This document shows, piece by piece, positions 46,945 to 56,449 of a stretch of DNA of 64,000 bases. Within the stretch, counting starts at the first letter, position 1. Each line of letters opens with the position of its first letter. Under the pieces are notes generated by a model. It did not search any database, had not been told where the DNA came from, and worked only from the letters and a program-made list of their open reading frames with translations. A program made the translations under genes and the position numbers. The stretch is from Herpomyces periplanetae (Eukaryota > Ascomycota > Laboulbeniomycetes > Herpomycetales > Herpomycetaceae): assembly GCA_009733715.1 (NCBI GenBank), contig WMKJ01000010.1, positions 1 to 64,000 on the forward strand, written 5' to 3'.

Positions 46945-48068
46945 TACATTTCGCCAACTCAAGCTACTCGTCACTCATGGTTTCCCTCGTTTAACTATTA
47001 CCCCGGTTTTACCTCAACATTCTGGCGATCGCGGTGAGAAAATAAGTGATGCCATCCTTGCACATTTCTGATTCTGCTCTCAACCTCAACCCTATGGAAC
47101 ATTCCATAAGTTTTCGCCGTTTTACCTTCTTTCCTACTCAGGCAAACGATCGCACAATTAGTCAGCCTGTTCATTGAGTTTGCGACAAGATTGCTTCTTG
47201 CGCCTGGCAATTGGAGTTGTCATCGTCGTCTTTACTTTCCATTATTCATTTTTTTATGCTTATTTACCCATGTCGGTTCTTTTATCACCTTTTGTTGTAT
47301 TGTCTTTCATTATTCCATATTTTAATTTGTGTTAATTAGACATATCTCTACTTTAGAAGCTTCTGAGCTCTACCTTGTATTCTCTCTTTTTATCACTCTA
47401 TTATTTTTTACTCAACGTATCATTTGATCCATGTTTCCCCTTATCCCCGCAAGGTTTCTTTCTTTTGCTTAGTTAGTCTACTATACACTTGATTCTACCC
47501 CATTCCATGTTATTCAGAATACTAAAGTTTTGTACACTACTCTAGAACAAACACATCCTTTGGCAAATACGTAAACATGCTTTATTCTCTCCTTTTATAG
47601 ATAAGACGTCACCTATATTTTGATTTGAAATTACTTAGTCTACTTTTTCCCGTTTACTTAAGTTCGCTATATGACTAAACTTCCATTGATTAATTTGTAT
47701 TTTTACTCTTCAAAATATATCCGGATGTCCTCACCTTGCCTGTGATTAGCGTCTCATCTTACGGTTCTTTATTGCACGGAATATTCTACTTCAATTATGC
47801 CTACTCTGAGTGAATTACAAAATCACCCTTCCCTTACCCCGACAAATTCAGACCAACCTACCTCTCACGCCCACGATCCTAGTACTCCGTACTACGATAA
47901 TTCAATCATCTCTTCAGCTTACGTAGCCGGTATTGTAAGTAAATTTTAGGGATACCAAACTATCATTTCTCAATAGAAACCCTTTACGTGTATTCGTAGA
48001 ATGGTGAAAAATAATGTGCACAATTTTTTTAAGTTAAACATTTTATCATATATGCTAATATATCGTGT
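46945..48068. other. Spacer and leader of the Gpp-like phosphatase gene
   Basis: 1.1 kb. The plus strand is pyrimidine-rich from 47220 to 47900, as upstream of other plus-strand genes here. A 50-codon frame with ATG at 47797 and stop at 47949 (MPTLSELQNHPS to AYVAGIVSKF) lies 120 bp before the phosphatase ATG; its end coincides with a GTAAGT donor, but no in-phase acceptor joins it to the phosphatase. It may be an upstream ORF or a non-coding first exon. Confidence 0.45.
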
Positions 48069-49063
48069 ATGATTTACAAGCTTTTCGATATGGATGGTAC
48101 TATTATCGATTCAGGTAGTGCCATAGAGCGGTACTGGATAAAGTAAGCTTGATTTACCGCTCGTGTTATTTAAAGCTATCCTCGACCGTCCACTAGATTT
48201 GTCATCAACACAATTTCATCCATCAAACACTCTTAAGCTCACGTGTTTTCACGCGTCAATGTTCTTGATAGTTTTGCTATGGAGCATAATCTCAATCCTG
48301 AGGATCTACTTCGGGACTCGCACGGTCGTCGAAGCATGGACTTGCTACAATTACATTATCCCGAACTTGCTAATTGGAACTGTATTTTCCTCCACTTTTC
48401 ACTTATCTCGTTGTACCTGGCGCTTATTCAATCTTCACTCACTGTATCATTGTTTTTACCAAGCCTTTTTTCCCACTTACTTTCCATAACCTCGACATGA
48501 TAAATTAACGTGTTTTGAATTAAACAATGCTAGATATCCTCGAAAGTGAGCGCAAACTTCCCTATACATTCGGTATTGATGTCGATGTTACGCCGGGCGC
48601 ACGAGAATTTGTTGGCGAGGTAGTTTCGCAAGATATTCCCTGGGCAATTGTTACATCGGCCACTAGTGGTTTACTACTCAGCTGGATAGATAAGTTATCC
48701 TTACCTCGTCCTTCGTGTATTATAACAGCTGAGGATGCAAAAGAGGGTAAACCAAACCCTGAATGCTATTTACTCGCTGAGGTTAACTTGCGTAAAAAAT
48801 CCCTGGCCTATGCAAAACGTACGGGTAAACTGAATTATGGTCGTTATCCATTTTTAGCGTTAGAAGACGCACCATGTGGCATTAAAGCTGCCAAAGACGC
48901 TGGCTGTGTTGTCATTGGATTGTCCACAACACATCATCCTCAGGCCCTGAAAGAAGCTGGTGCTGATTGGGTAGTAAAAGACATGCGATCGCTTAAGCTG
49001 CAACGCTGGATTGCCGATGAAGGTGCTGCTGTTATCACGTGCTCACGTGTATGGAATGGATGA
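48069..49063 (+). CDS. HAD-family glycerol-3-phosphatase-like protein (Gpp/Dog type)
   Basis: Four exons: 48069-48142, 48272-48381 and 48534-49063 form the coding part (three coding exons); phases 2 and 1; 237 residues, as in Gpp1. HAD motif I is LFDMDGTIIDSG (nucleophile Asp7), motif II AIVTSAT, the motif III lysine is in AKEGKPNPECY and motif IV is LALEDAPCGIKAAKDAGC. The spliced segment AIERYWINFAMEHNLNPEDL fits the helical cap of the family. Members dephosphorylate glycerol-3-phosphate or 2-deoxyglucose-6-phosphate; the exact substrate is not determined. The second donor, GTATTT, is weak, though the phase and the TAG acceptor agree. Correction to the count: the gene model has three exons. 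Confidence 0.88.
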
Positions 49064-49727
49064 ATATCCCGATGTAAGAAGTGTGTAAGGAACTTTTGTG
49101 TGTTAATTTTCATTTCATAATATTGGCTTGCGAGAGTATCACAATATCACATTTTTTAGAATATTGACATTTTCAAACCTATGGTTGAAAGAGTCTCATT
49201 TCAATAGTAGTGTTGAATGTATAGGTTAGAATATCGCTTTATGGTCTAACCAAGCTTTCCTTGTGATTATCTTTTCTGCTAGGCTAAATTAAGCTTTATA
49301 ACAAATTCCTCAAGTTTTAACTTTCCCAAGTAACAGTACATACTCTCAGTAACATATTCTAGTATATATAACTCATCAGGATAAATTACCAAAACCATTT
49401 ACTGTTTCTCGCCAAACCTACAAAACTAAAACCATTAAAAAGCCCATAATAAATCTGTTACACCTTATCCACATCGCACAATCACGTGCCAGTGTTAGAA
49501 AAGTCGCACGTGATGTTTTGCCGAGTGTTAGATCACGTGTCGGAGGGACTAGCGCGCGAGTCGTTCTAAAGGTTAACGGGTAAGAGATGGGATTTATCAC
49601 GCTCGACTTCTCCGAATACGCTCGTGGTGGAATAGTTTTGGTTAATTTAAATTCAACGTGAAAGGATATTCTTACAACGTGTGTGCGTGATTTTTATCAT
49701 TTTCAATATTTCGGGTTGGGTTAGGAT
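49064..49727. other. Promoter region of the cytochrome oxidase gene
   Basis: 664 bp between two plus-strand genes. CACGTG boxes cluster at 49483-49539 (separate entry). No gene. Confidence 0.6.
49483..49539. promoter_or_regulatory. Cluster of three CACGTG boxes
   Basis: CACGTG at 49483, 49507 and 49534, with contexts TCACGTGC, GCACGTGA and TCACGTGT, lies 190-245 bp before the cytochrome oxidase ATG. Three hexamers in 57 bp is far above chance. In fungi such boxes are bound by Cbf1/USF-like bHLH factors, which in several yeasts control respiratory genes. Confidence 0.65.
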
Positions 49728-50960
49728 ATGTTACCATTAAGATTAGCGCGAACGGTGGTTCGTCGTAATGAGCTTGAATCTTTAGCAGGTATGTTAAATA
49801 TTAACAACAACATACGGTTTAACTTGTGTACGTACCATGTACTAGGACTAACGCATGGGTAATTAGCCAATTTACGTGGTGTGACAGTATGGAACTGTGG
49901 TCGGATTGAACAGAAAAGTAAATTTTCATGTGTTCGGAAAGGAAATATTAACGCGGGTAATACCTCGAGCCTTGCAGCGTATTGTAATAATGGGATTGTG
50001 AATATATTATCAAGATCATCTGTTCACAGTGTACGCTCTTTTACGCAATCAACTATACAATGCAAGAAACACGCCAAGGAGACCAAAGAGGAAATGGAGA
50101 CAGTCGACAAATTAATATATCGTACGTTACATGATCCTGCAATGCAGAAACTTGAAGGTAAGTTTTATCTCGTCCACTGTACAAACGAATACTCCTTACG
50201 TGGAACTACGGTTTACTTATTCATCGTGTATACACGTGTATGCAGACATTAAATCCCCCGAAGATTTATTCGGGCCGGGCGCAAAACCCGGTACTGTTCC
50301 TACAGATCTGGAGCAGGCAACAGGTTTGGAACGTTTGGAACTATTAGGAAAGTACCAAGGAAAGGAAGTTTTTGATATGAATCCACTGGATTCCAGTCGA
50401 GTGGGTAAGCATTGTGTGAATCTTCATACGTTATTACAAGCTGATTGCGCATTGCACTCTTGTAAGTGCACATTTGTAATTGACATTGCTTACACTCTTT
50501 TACCCTATGGCGGTCATAAGGAACGATGGATAATCCCATTATAGTCGAGTCCCGTGGTGAGGAGCGTTACGCCGGATGTACGGGATGCCCCGCGGATTCA
50601 CATATGGTAAAATGGCTTACTGTAAGTTGAATTTGCGTTGCTGACGATTTCGAGTAAACGTGCGGCTTGCCGTACATGAGGAAATACAGTATAATTAATT
50701 TACGTGCAGCTGTCGCGCGATCGACCAATCGAACGTTGTCCTGAATGTGGAAGCGTGTATAAAATGAACTATACTGGGCCGGATATTGATGCTCGTAAGT
50801 ATATTACGCTATTGTGATGAGGGGTTGAGAAGGATACACGGCTGACGGACGCAACCAATGCTGAAAACATTGCGTACAATACATAGATGATCACCACCAT
50901 TCATATCAGGAGCCAAAAACTATGGCAGACTTTATTAAACCCGAGTATCGATATCGATAA
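49728..50960 (+). CDS. COX4: Cytochrome c oxidase subunit Vb (yeast Cox4), mitochondrial
   Basis: Six exons: 49728-49788, 49867-50157, 50246-50404, 50521-50621, 50710-50794 and 50887-50960; phases 1,1,1,0,1; 256 residues. The Vb core starts near DPAMQKLEDIKSPEDLFGPG, continues with NPLDSSRVGTMDNPIIVES, and holds the zinc site: YAGCTGCPADSH and RPIERCPECGSVYKM supply the cysteines. The end, EPKTMADFIKPEYRYR, is typical of fungal forms, after a His cluster (HDHHH). It is a matrix-side structural subunit of complex IV. The N terminus (MLPLRLARTVVRR) fits a presequence, but about 95 residues precede the conserved part, longer than usual. The fourth exon start (AAG|GA) was chosen because it restores GTMDNPIIVES; a later TAG would lose it. 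Confidence 0.93.
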
Positions 50961-51274
50961 TACATTTCATCAGCATTTCTTATTTTATTAGCATGAGTCA
51001 AAGATTCGCGCGGAAGTTAATTTTTAAAGCTTATTGCAGTTTTTCGCGCATACGAAATTTTCTCTCAGCTCAGTGTAATCAAAGTTCCATTCCAAATATT
51101 TCATTCGGATGTCGAGCTTTTTTTATTTATGTGAAAAGGTGGTTATAGTGTACATGCAGCACGTTAACAATGCGCTAGGCGGTGGGAAAAATCGATGCAA
51201 AAGTCGGTATGCATGTCCAATAACACCAATCGTATATTGAATGGATTTGTGAGTTGAAAGTTCTGGGTATGGAG
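50961..51274. other. Convergent 3' spacer
   Basis: 314 bp between the ends of COX4 (plus) and SSU72 (minus). Nothing further seen. Confidence 0.6.
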
Positions 51275-52789
51275 TTACAACCAAGCTAAAGTCCAAAGAG
51301 CAGGGAGATGAGGCCAGCGCTTTTGCCAACATGCTAAGATTGAGGGAACCTGCTCGTCAAAGCAAGTTGCAGTAGTATTTTTGGAGATGGACTCGTGCGT
51401 AAGCGCTTTATCCAAGTCGCCTGATTGAAATTGTGGATCAGTACTTGAGGCAGCAGTTGTCAATGGATTATTCGTTGGTGACGTAGATGGTGATGTGTTG
51501 GTAACGTTAGATGTAGAAATGTTGACGTCTCGAGGTTCAGGTACTTTTGTTTCATTTGATTCGGGATTAGAACATAGAGATGGAAGAGAAGAAGTTGGAT
51601 TAGAGTCAGATAAGTTGGCACAGGGACCAGTACGATACCGTTCAGCACGGGCAAAGGATTCCAGGCTGTTTGCCAGGTCCAAAATAGCTTCGGCGCCAAC
51701 GACAGCGTCTTCATGACTATCACGAATATCAACATTAATTACGTGAACAGGCCGATTTAAGAGACCACCACGCTGATGTAAATCGTCGACGACTGCGTCC
51801 CAACACCGTTCTTCGCAAGTAATTACGATATCCACAGCACCACCTTCAGTTCCACTAGCACCCAATTCTTGCATAAAACGGTCAGTTACACGGGGGTACC
51901 CTATTCTCCAATCTTGCCAACGTTCAGGTCCCCATTTGATTGATTTGTTCCGCGCCAGCATGGCTAATAAACCATTGGCGCGGTACAAACGAGCGTCCTT
52001 TTTCTCTAGATCCTCATACATGTATGCATAAGCGGTTGTATTAAAAGGGTAAACGTTTGGTTGCGATATACTCGGACCAGGCAAGCGCACTAATGAGCCG
52101 GTTCCAAAGGAGAGCACGGGAAACAAAGCGGATAAGCGTCGATGAGCTTCCATACTCCGATTATTATTGGAAGCACACACAGTACAAAATTTAAGAATTC
52201 TAGGTGCATCTTTCGGAGAGGATTCATCTATGGTAGAAGTATCAGAAGTATTCGGTTTGGAATGATTATTGCAGGCAGTTGATGAGGGAACCGATGAAGC
52301 GGAATGAGGAGTGATGGCATCAGTAGGATTATCTTCTTTGTTAATAGGTTCACTAAAGTTGATGGAAGGGTCATAAGCATCATCTGAATTATCGTCAGTA
52401 TTTCCTGTATCGACAGTGTATGTGGCGTAGACGGAATCGGATGATGTAGTAGGTATGATGCACGTTGACGCAGGATCATAAGCATCTGATGATATATTAC
52501 CATGGTTAGGGTCATGATGGGATAAGAGTGATGCGTAAAAATCTTTTGAATGAGCAGGGGGTGAATTGGGAGGAGTTTGGGATAAATCTTCATAGTGGTG
52601 GACAGGTGATGAAGTATTAACAGCTGATTTAGTAGAAGTTGTGGAAACGAGAAGAGGAAGGGTTGTCGATGAAGAAGATGATGAGGGTGTAGAAGATGTA
52701 GAACCCGAATGGGGGGGATGTGAAGGTAGTGCCTGCACAGAATCTGACGCCTTCGTTGGATCGTACGTTAGGACGAGACGTGGATCCAT
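51275..52789 (-). CDS. SSU72: RNA polymerase II CTD phosphatase Ssu72
   Basis: Single exon, 504 residues, more than twice the usual 200. The catalytic domain starts near residue 199 with [18 protein letters not shown]: the CX5R loop gives Cys205 and Arg211. Further family blocks are [67 protein letters not shown] and [15 protein letters not shown]. The chain ends with [17 protein letters not shown], the family C terminus, but about 80 low-complexity residues separate it from the core. The N-terminal 195 residues are Ser/Thr/Pro/Asp-rich and repeat SDxAYDP twice. Ssu72 removes Ser5 phosphate from the CTD and works in mRNA 3'-end processing and gene looping. Confidence 0.95.
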   Translation of the reverse strand: MDPRLVLTYDPTKASDSVQALPSHPPHSGSTSSTPSSSSSSTTLPLLVSTTSTKSAVNTSSPVHHYEDLSQTPPNSPPAHSKDFYASLLSHHDPNHGNISSDAYDPASTCIIPTTSSDSVYATYTVDTGNTDDNSDDAYDPSINFSEPINKEDNPTDAITPHSASSVPSSTACNNHSKPNTSDTSTIDESSPKDAPRILKFCTVCASNNNRSMEAHRRLSALFPVLSFGTGSLVRLPGPSISQPNVYPFNTTAYAYMYEDLEKKDARLYRANGLLAMLARNKSIKWGPERWQDWRIGYPRVTDRFMQELGASGTEGGAVDIVITCEERCWDAVVDDLHQRGGLLNRPVHVINVDIRDSHEDAVVGAEAILDLANSLESFARAERYRTGPCANLSDSNPTSSLPSLCSNPESNETKVPEPRDVNISTSNVTNTSPSTSPTNNPLTTAASSTDPQFQSGDLDKALTHESISKNTTATCFDEQVPSILACWQKRWPHLPALWTLAWL

Positions 52790-53268
52790 AATCAAGGAAG
52801 TGATTGAAAAGCAAGAGTTGATAAAATATTATTAGACCGCACTCAACGTTAGATTATTAACTAACGCGTGCAGAAATTAATTACACCTGAATAACTTAAT
52901 CGATTAAAAAGGTTGGCCTGTAAACTTTTTCGGGTTATTAACGGTAATTTAATACTATCCTTTTGACATTAACCTTCACTCTCACGCTCTGGACAGCGGT
53001 GCACATTTGATTAACGCGTCAGATATACCCGAGGATTCCAAAAGTGCATGATCAAGGGTAAATCAAACTTGGAAATAAATCTGGCGATGCTCTCCAACTC
53101 GACCTTACGAGCTGGCCACACGCCGCCACCTGCACGTGACGTGGGCGCGTGGTTGTGGCGTGTGTTGGGCACGTGACGATGGAGAAACTCGTTGTGATGC
53201 GAGAAAAATGAGGTGGAGTTGGGGGTGCGGGGAGAGAAGAAGAGTTGAGTGTAAGATGGAATGTTAAA
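52790..53268. promoter_or_regulatory. Divergent promoter SSU72/CGI121 with two CACGTG boxes
   Basis: 479 bp between the two start codons. CACGTG occurs at 53133-53138 and 53170-53175 in a GC-rich patch (53100-53180) that also has repeated GTGG/GCGTG steps, 95-135 bp before the CGI121 ATG. Confidence 0.6.
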
Positions 53269-53862
53269 ATGGGGATTGAAAATATTTCGTTGGTAAATTT
53301 TTCGAGTGAATATCAAGTTTACGCAGCGGGATTTGCACACGTTAGGAATTCAGAGGAACTTTGTCAACGGTTATTACAACATGATGGTGAATTAGAGTAT
53401 GCATTTTTAGATGCCCAGATGCTTCATGGGCGTGAACACATAACGGGAAGTTTATTTAATGCACTGTACGCACGAGTACGGGGACAGTTACGCACGGCCA
53501 ATGTTCATGCTGAAATTGTGTACGGATTTGCTACGAATCGAAATGTTTCACAGGCTTTTACAACGTTTGGTCTAACGCCTGACACGCGTCATATACTTGT
53601 CCTTGCCGTGCGCGTTAATTCGGATGTGGAACCTGAAGCTGTAGCTGAACGCATTCAGAGTCATCTTGTCAAGATTGTTCGTGGTCGTTTACTCCCACGC
53701 TGGACCGATTTTACAAGTTTTACAAATTTTTCGCGTATCCGTTCGTACTATAAATTGGATGCTCTCATGCCAAACGTAAATTTGGACGTAAATTTAGGTC
53801 CAGATGATCGCCAACGTGTAATCTCGTGTATTCTTGGGTCAATGGCACTCCGTGCCGATTAG
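53269..53862 (+). CDS. CGI121: KEOPS complex subunit Cgi121 (TPRKB family)
   Basis: Single exon, 197 residues, the family's length. The fold-specific blocks are present: the N-terminal strand with YQVYAAGFAHVRNSEEL, the AFLDAQMLHGREHITGSLFN segment, the central QAFTTFGLTPDTRHILVLAV and a C terminus with FTNFSRIRSYYKLD. Cgi121 binds the kinase Bud32 and, with Kae1, Pcc1 and Gon7, makes the t6A37 modification of tRNAs; in KEOPS it is the tRNA 3'-end-binding subunit. The ATG at 53269 was preferred as the first one in the frame. It is divergent from SSU72. Confidence 0.93.
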   Translation: MGIENISLVNFSSEYQVYAAGFAHVRNSEELCQRLLQHDGELEYAFLDAQMLHGREHITGSLFNALYARVRGQLRTANVHAEIVYGFATNRNVSQAFTTFGLTPDTRHILVLAVRVNSDVEPEAVAERIQSHLVKIVRGRLLPRWTDFTSFTNFSRIRSYYKLDALMPNVNLDVNLGPDDRQRVISCILGSMALRAD

Positions 53863-54171
53863 TCTACATAATGAATTGAATTCGTAATACTTTACAATGA
53901 TCGTGTGTAAGTGCGGGAGCTACCATCTACAGTTACCCGATACTGACGTGGGAAAATGTGCATAAACATGTGTAGCGTATGTTAAATTAAATTTTGTTGT
54001 ATATGCATATGACGAAGCAGAGTGAGGGAGAGAGTGACCAGGAGATAGATATGAAGTACGGAATCTATTTGGCGGGCAAATTTTGGTAGAGTGGGAGGGT
54101 GACTGGCGTAACCAATTTTTGATTCTAGCAAGTATACAAATTGGGCGAAAATTTGGTAATAGAATCTTGGT
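53863..54171. other. Convergent 3' spacer
   Basis: 309 bp between CGI121 (plus) and the minus-strand transporter gene. Nothing else seen. Confidence 0.6.
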
Positions 54172-55779
54172 TCACGTATCGGAAGTTTGGTGAGGTTGTG
54201 ACGGTAGGAGATCGCGAGAGATTTTTGAGAGTTCATTGGTCGCATTGATTTGTTGACGAGACGATGTTAAACCAATGTTGCAATGGGAAGATATGTGAAT
54301 GGGAGATGAATTTAATGACATGGGTAGCGATAATGTGTAAAAGCCGTCGAAATGATCACTGTTTGTATCATCTGTATAGCACGGGATAATTTGTTGATGC
54401 TCAACGGGACAATTTTCGGTATTACTGGCAAGACTGATGGGTAAATGATAAGGATGATCAGGAGGAATGGAACGTTTGCTCGCAATAAGCCATACCCCGA
54501 GAAAAGTTAATGTGCAACCTCCGGTAAATTTAATGGCAGAATGAAAGTCTGCACTTTCAAAATCACGGAAAAGAATTGCACTACCAAAGATAACAGACAG
54601 TGTGAATAAAACAAATTGAATTGGGATGACAAGAGTGGAGTCAAACCGTTGAAGGGCTCTGTTAATATATTTAACCTGCAAGATAGCCGTTGAAACGAGA
54701 ATAATGAGTAAGATATACGTTCCAGGGAATTGTAAAGCCTCGAGAGGGGATGATGAAAGCATGGAAGCAACAGCTTTGGTAGAGAGAGCTGTGTAACCAC
54801 CGAAAAGAGCAACGAGACCGAGATCAATGAAGGTGTACTGTGTTCCGGAGGTTGCACTGAGACTAGCAAGAAAGATAACTAAGGATAAAGTGATGGCAGT
54901 ATAGAGGAGAAATGAACGAGTGGATATCAAACCCCAGATATCTCGAGGACCGAGTTTTGGGTTATTGGATTCGGCACTCAAGACGACAGTAATGGCACCG
55001 GCGATAGCAAGCAAAACACCGAGAAAATCACGCTTTCGAAAGCATTCCTTAAGTACAAGGGGAGCAATGACACAGTTTAAAACGAGGGCGACGACGCCTA
55101 AGGGGGAGATAATTGATGCTGGAGCGAATCCGTAGGCAATGAAATTACCGAGTTCCCCGACGGCCATTAGGATAAAGCCAGTCCACCATATGGGAGAACG
55201 GAGATAAGAGTGAGATGATCTAACGGGGCCATGGTTAATTAAGGCTTTGGAATTATCGGAGATGGTAGTATCAGGATTTTCTGGGTGAAGATGTGAACGT
55301 GGTATTGAAAGGGAAATGTCATGGGGGGGAAAGGCAGGGAATTCCGTGATACAATTGGGATCCTGGGGTTGGGTGAGTAGTGGAGGGGATGTGTGGCGAC
55401 GGGATAATTGGCTTGACAAGTCATCGTGAATTGAAGAGACGCAAAGTAGTGGATTATCGGAATCAATGTAGTTAATAGAATCAGGGAGGGAGGGAGTAGC
55501 TGGGGCAGTAATAAGTAAGTTAGAGAACAAGGCATCCCGTTTAGAGCGATTGATTCGAATGTGAGCGATTTTTTGTAAGTTTAGAGCAACGGATAGTAAA
55601 ACGTTGCCGGTAACGGCGGTGATGACGCCGATCAAGGTTGACCAATGATCAGGTTCCGCGTTACCGGGGGTAGAGAAGACGGGGGGCGTGGTCTGGACTA
55701 ATTTATTAATTAGAGATGAGAAAAGAATTTGGCAGAAATGGGCGTAAGTGTATAAGTAAACGTACACATGAGCGCGCAT
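54172..55779 (-). CDS. NIPA-like magnesium transporter (DUF803 family)
   Basis: Single exon, 535 residues from the first ATG of the frame. The first membrane helix is LIGVITAVTGNVLLSVALNLQ, after which comes a 110-residue loop rich in Ser/Pro/Asp/His that is absent from animal NIPAs. The rest of the domain is conserved: PIWWTGFILMAVGELGNFIA, FAPASIISPLGVVALV, FLGVLLAIAGAITVVLSA, LGLVALFGGYTALSTKAVA, LQVKYINRALQRFDSTLVIP and FGSAILFRDF, together eight or nine helices. The 85-residue C-terminal tail is polar. NIPA proteins carry Mg2+ at the plasma membrane or endosomes. The frame is open for 73 more codons upstream but without an ATG; an upstream exon is possible. Confidence 0.9.
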   Translation of the reverse strand: MRAHVYVYLYTYAHFCQILFSSLINKLVQTTPPVFSTPGNAEPDHWSTLIGVITAVTGNVLLSVALNLQKIAHIRINRSKRDALFSNLLITAPATPSLPDSINYIDSDNPLLCVSSIHDDLSSQLSRRHTSPPLLTQPQDPNCITEFPAFPPHDISLSIPRSHLHPENPDTTISDNSKALINHGPVRSSHSYLRSPIWWTGFILMAVGELGNFIAYGFAPASIISPLGVVALVLNCVIAPLVLKECFRKRDFLGVLLAIAGAITVVLSAESNNPKLGPRDIWGLISTRSFLLYTAITLSLVIFLASLSATSGTQYTFIDLGLVALFGGYTALSTKAVASMLSSSPLEALQFPGTYILLIILVSTAILQVKYINRALQRFDSTLVIPIQFVLFTLSVIFGSAILFRDFESADFHSAIKFTGGCTLTFLGVWLIASKRSIPPDHPYHLPISLASNTENCPVEHQQIIPCYTDDTNSDHFDGFYTLSLPMSLNSSPIHISSHCNIGLTSSRQQINATNELSKISRDLLPSQPHQTSDT

Positions 55780-56449
55780 GTGCGCGCGATTACAGGAGCG
55801 CGCCCGCGCCCAAGATAACAGAGGTGTAATAAGGTTGACGAAGTAACCGGATAGATTACTCGTGTAAATTAAAGGGTAAAAATGTACGAGACAAAGACCG
55901 GAAGCAAGAGAAGAAATTTGTGTGAACGTGTGTGTGTGTGTGTGCCCGAAGAAATAATAATTACGGTGGATTGAAAACGTTAATAATGATAATTTCACAC
56001 GTTAAAGAGAAAATGAGGCGGACTCGGAAAGCATATAAGCGTATAGATTATAACATGGTTTAACACGGTAACTTTAACGTACACCGACTAGCTAACCGAT
56101 GAAGATTTTTGGAATTTATTGGGGAGGGGAAGGGATTTTTCTACCTTCACGATGGTCCTCCGCTCCCCTCCCGGGTTAGCACCGCCCCAACCCTCACCCC
56201 CGTTCTACTAGGCATGCGCCACATTCAAAGGTCCAGACGAGACGGTCATGTGAGCGGGGAAGAAGGCTAGGAGACGGGATGGAAAATGTGGGGACAGTGG
56301 AGTTGGACGAGACGGGATGGAAATAATACGGGTCACGTGGGTGTATAGGTTTTGCAAATGGACGCAAGAGAATTTGAGTTTTTTAGAGGATTGGAAAAAG
56401 GGATCGTATTGATATTTAATGGGTACTTATTGGTATATTTAACAGGGAA
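55780..56449. other. Spacer with TG repeat and CACGTG
   Basis: 670 bp. A (TG)8 run lies at 55929-55944. GGTCACGTGG at 56331-56340 is a further CACGTG. A plus-strand frame 56358-56555 (MDAREFEFFRGLEKG) starts 18 bp after this box but lies opposite the last exon of the next gene and is not convincing. Confidence 0.5.
55929..55944. repeat. (TG)8 microsatellite
   Basis: Eight TG dinucleotides in the leader of the NIPA-like gene. Confidence 0.9.
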
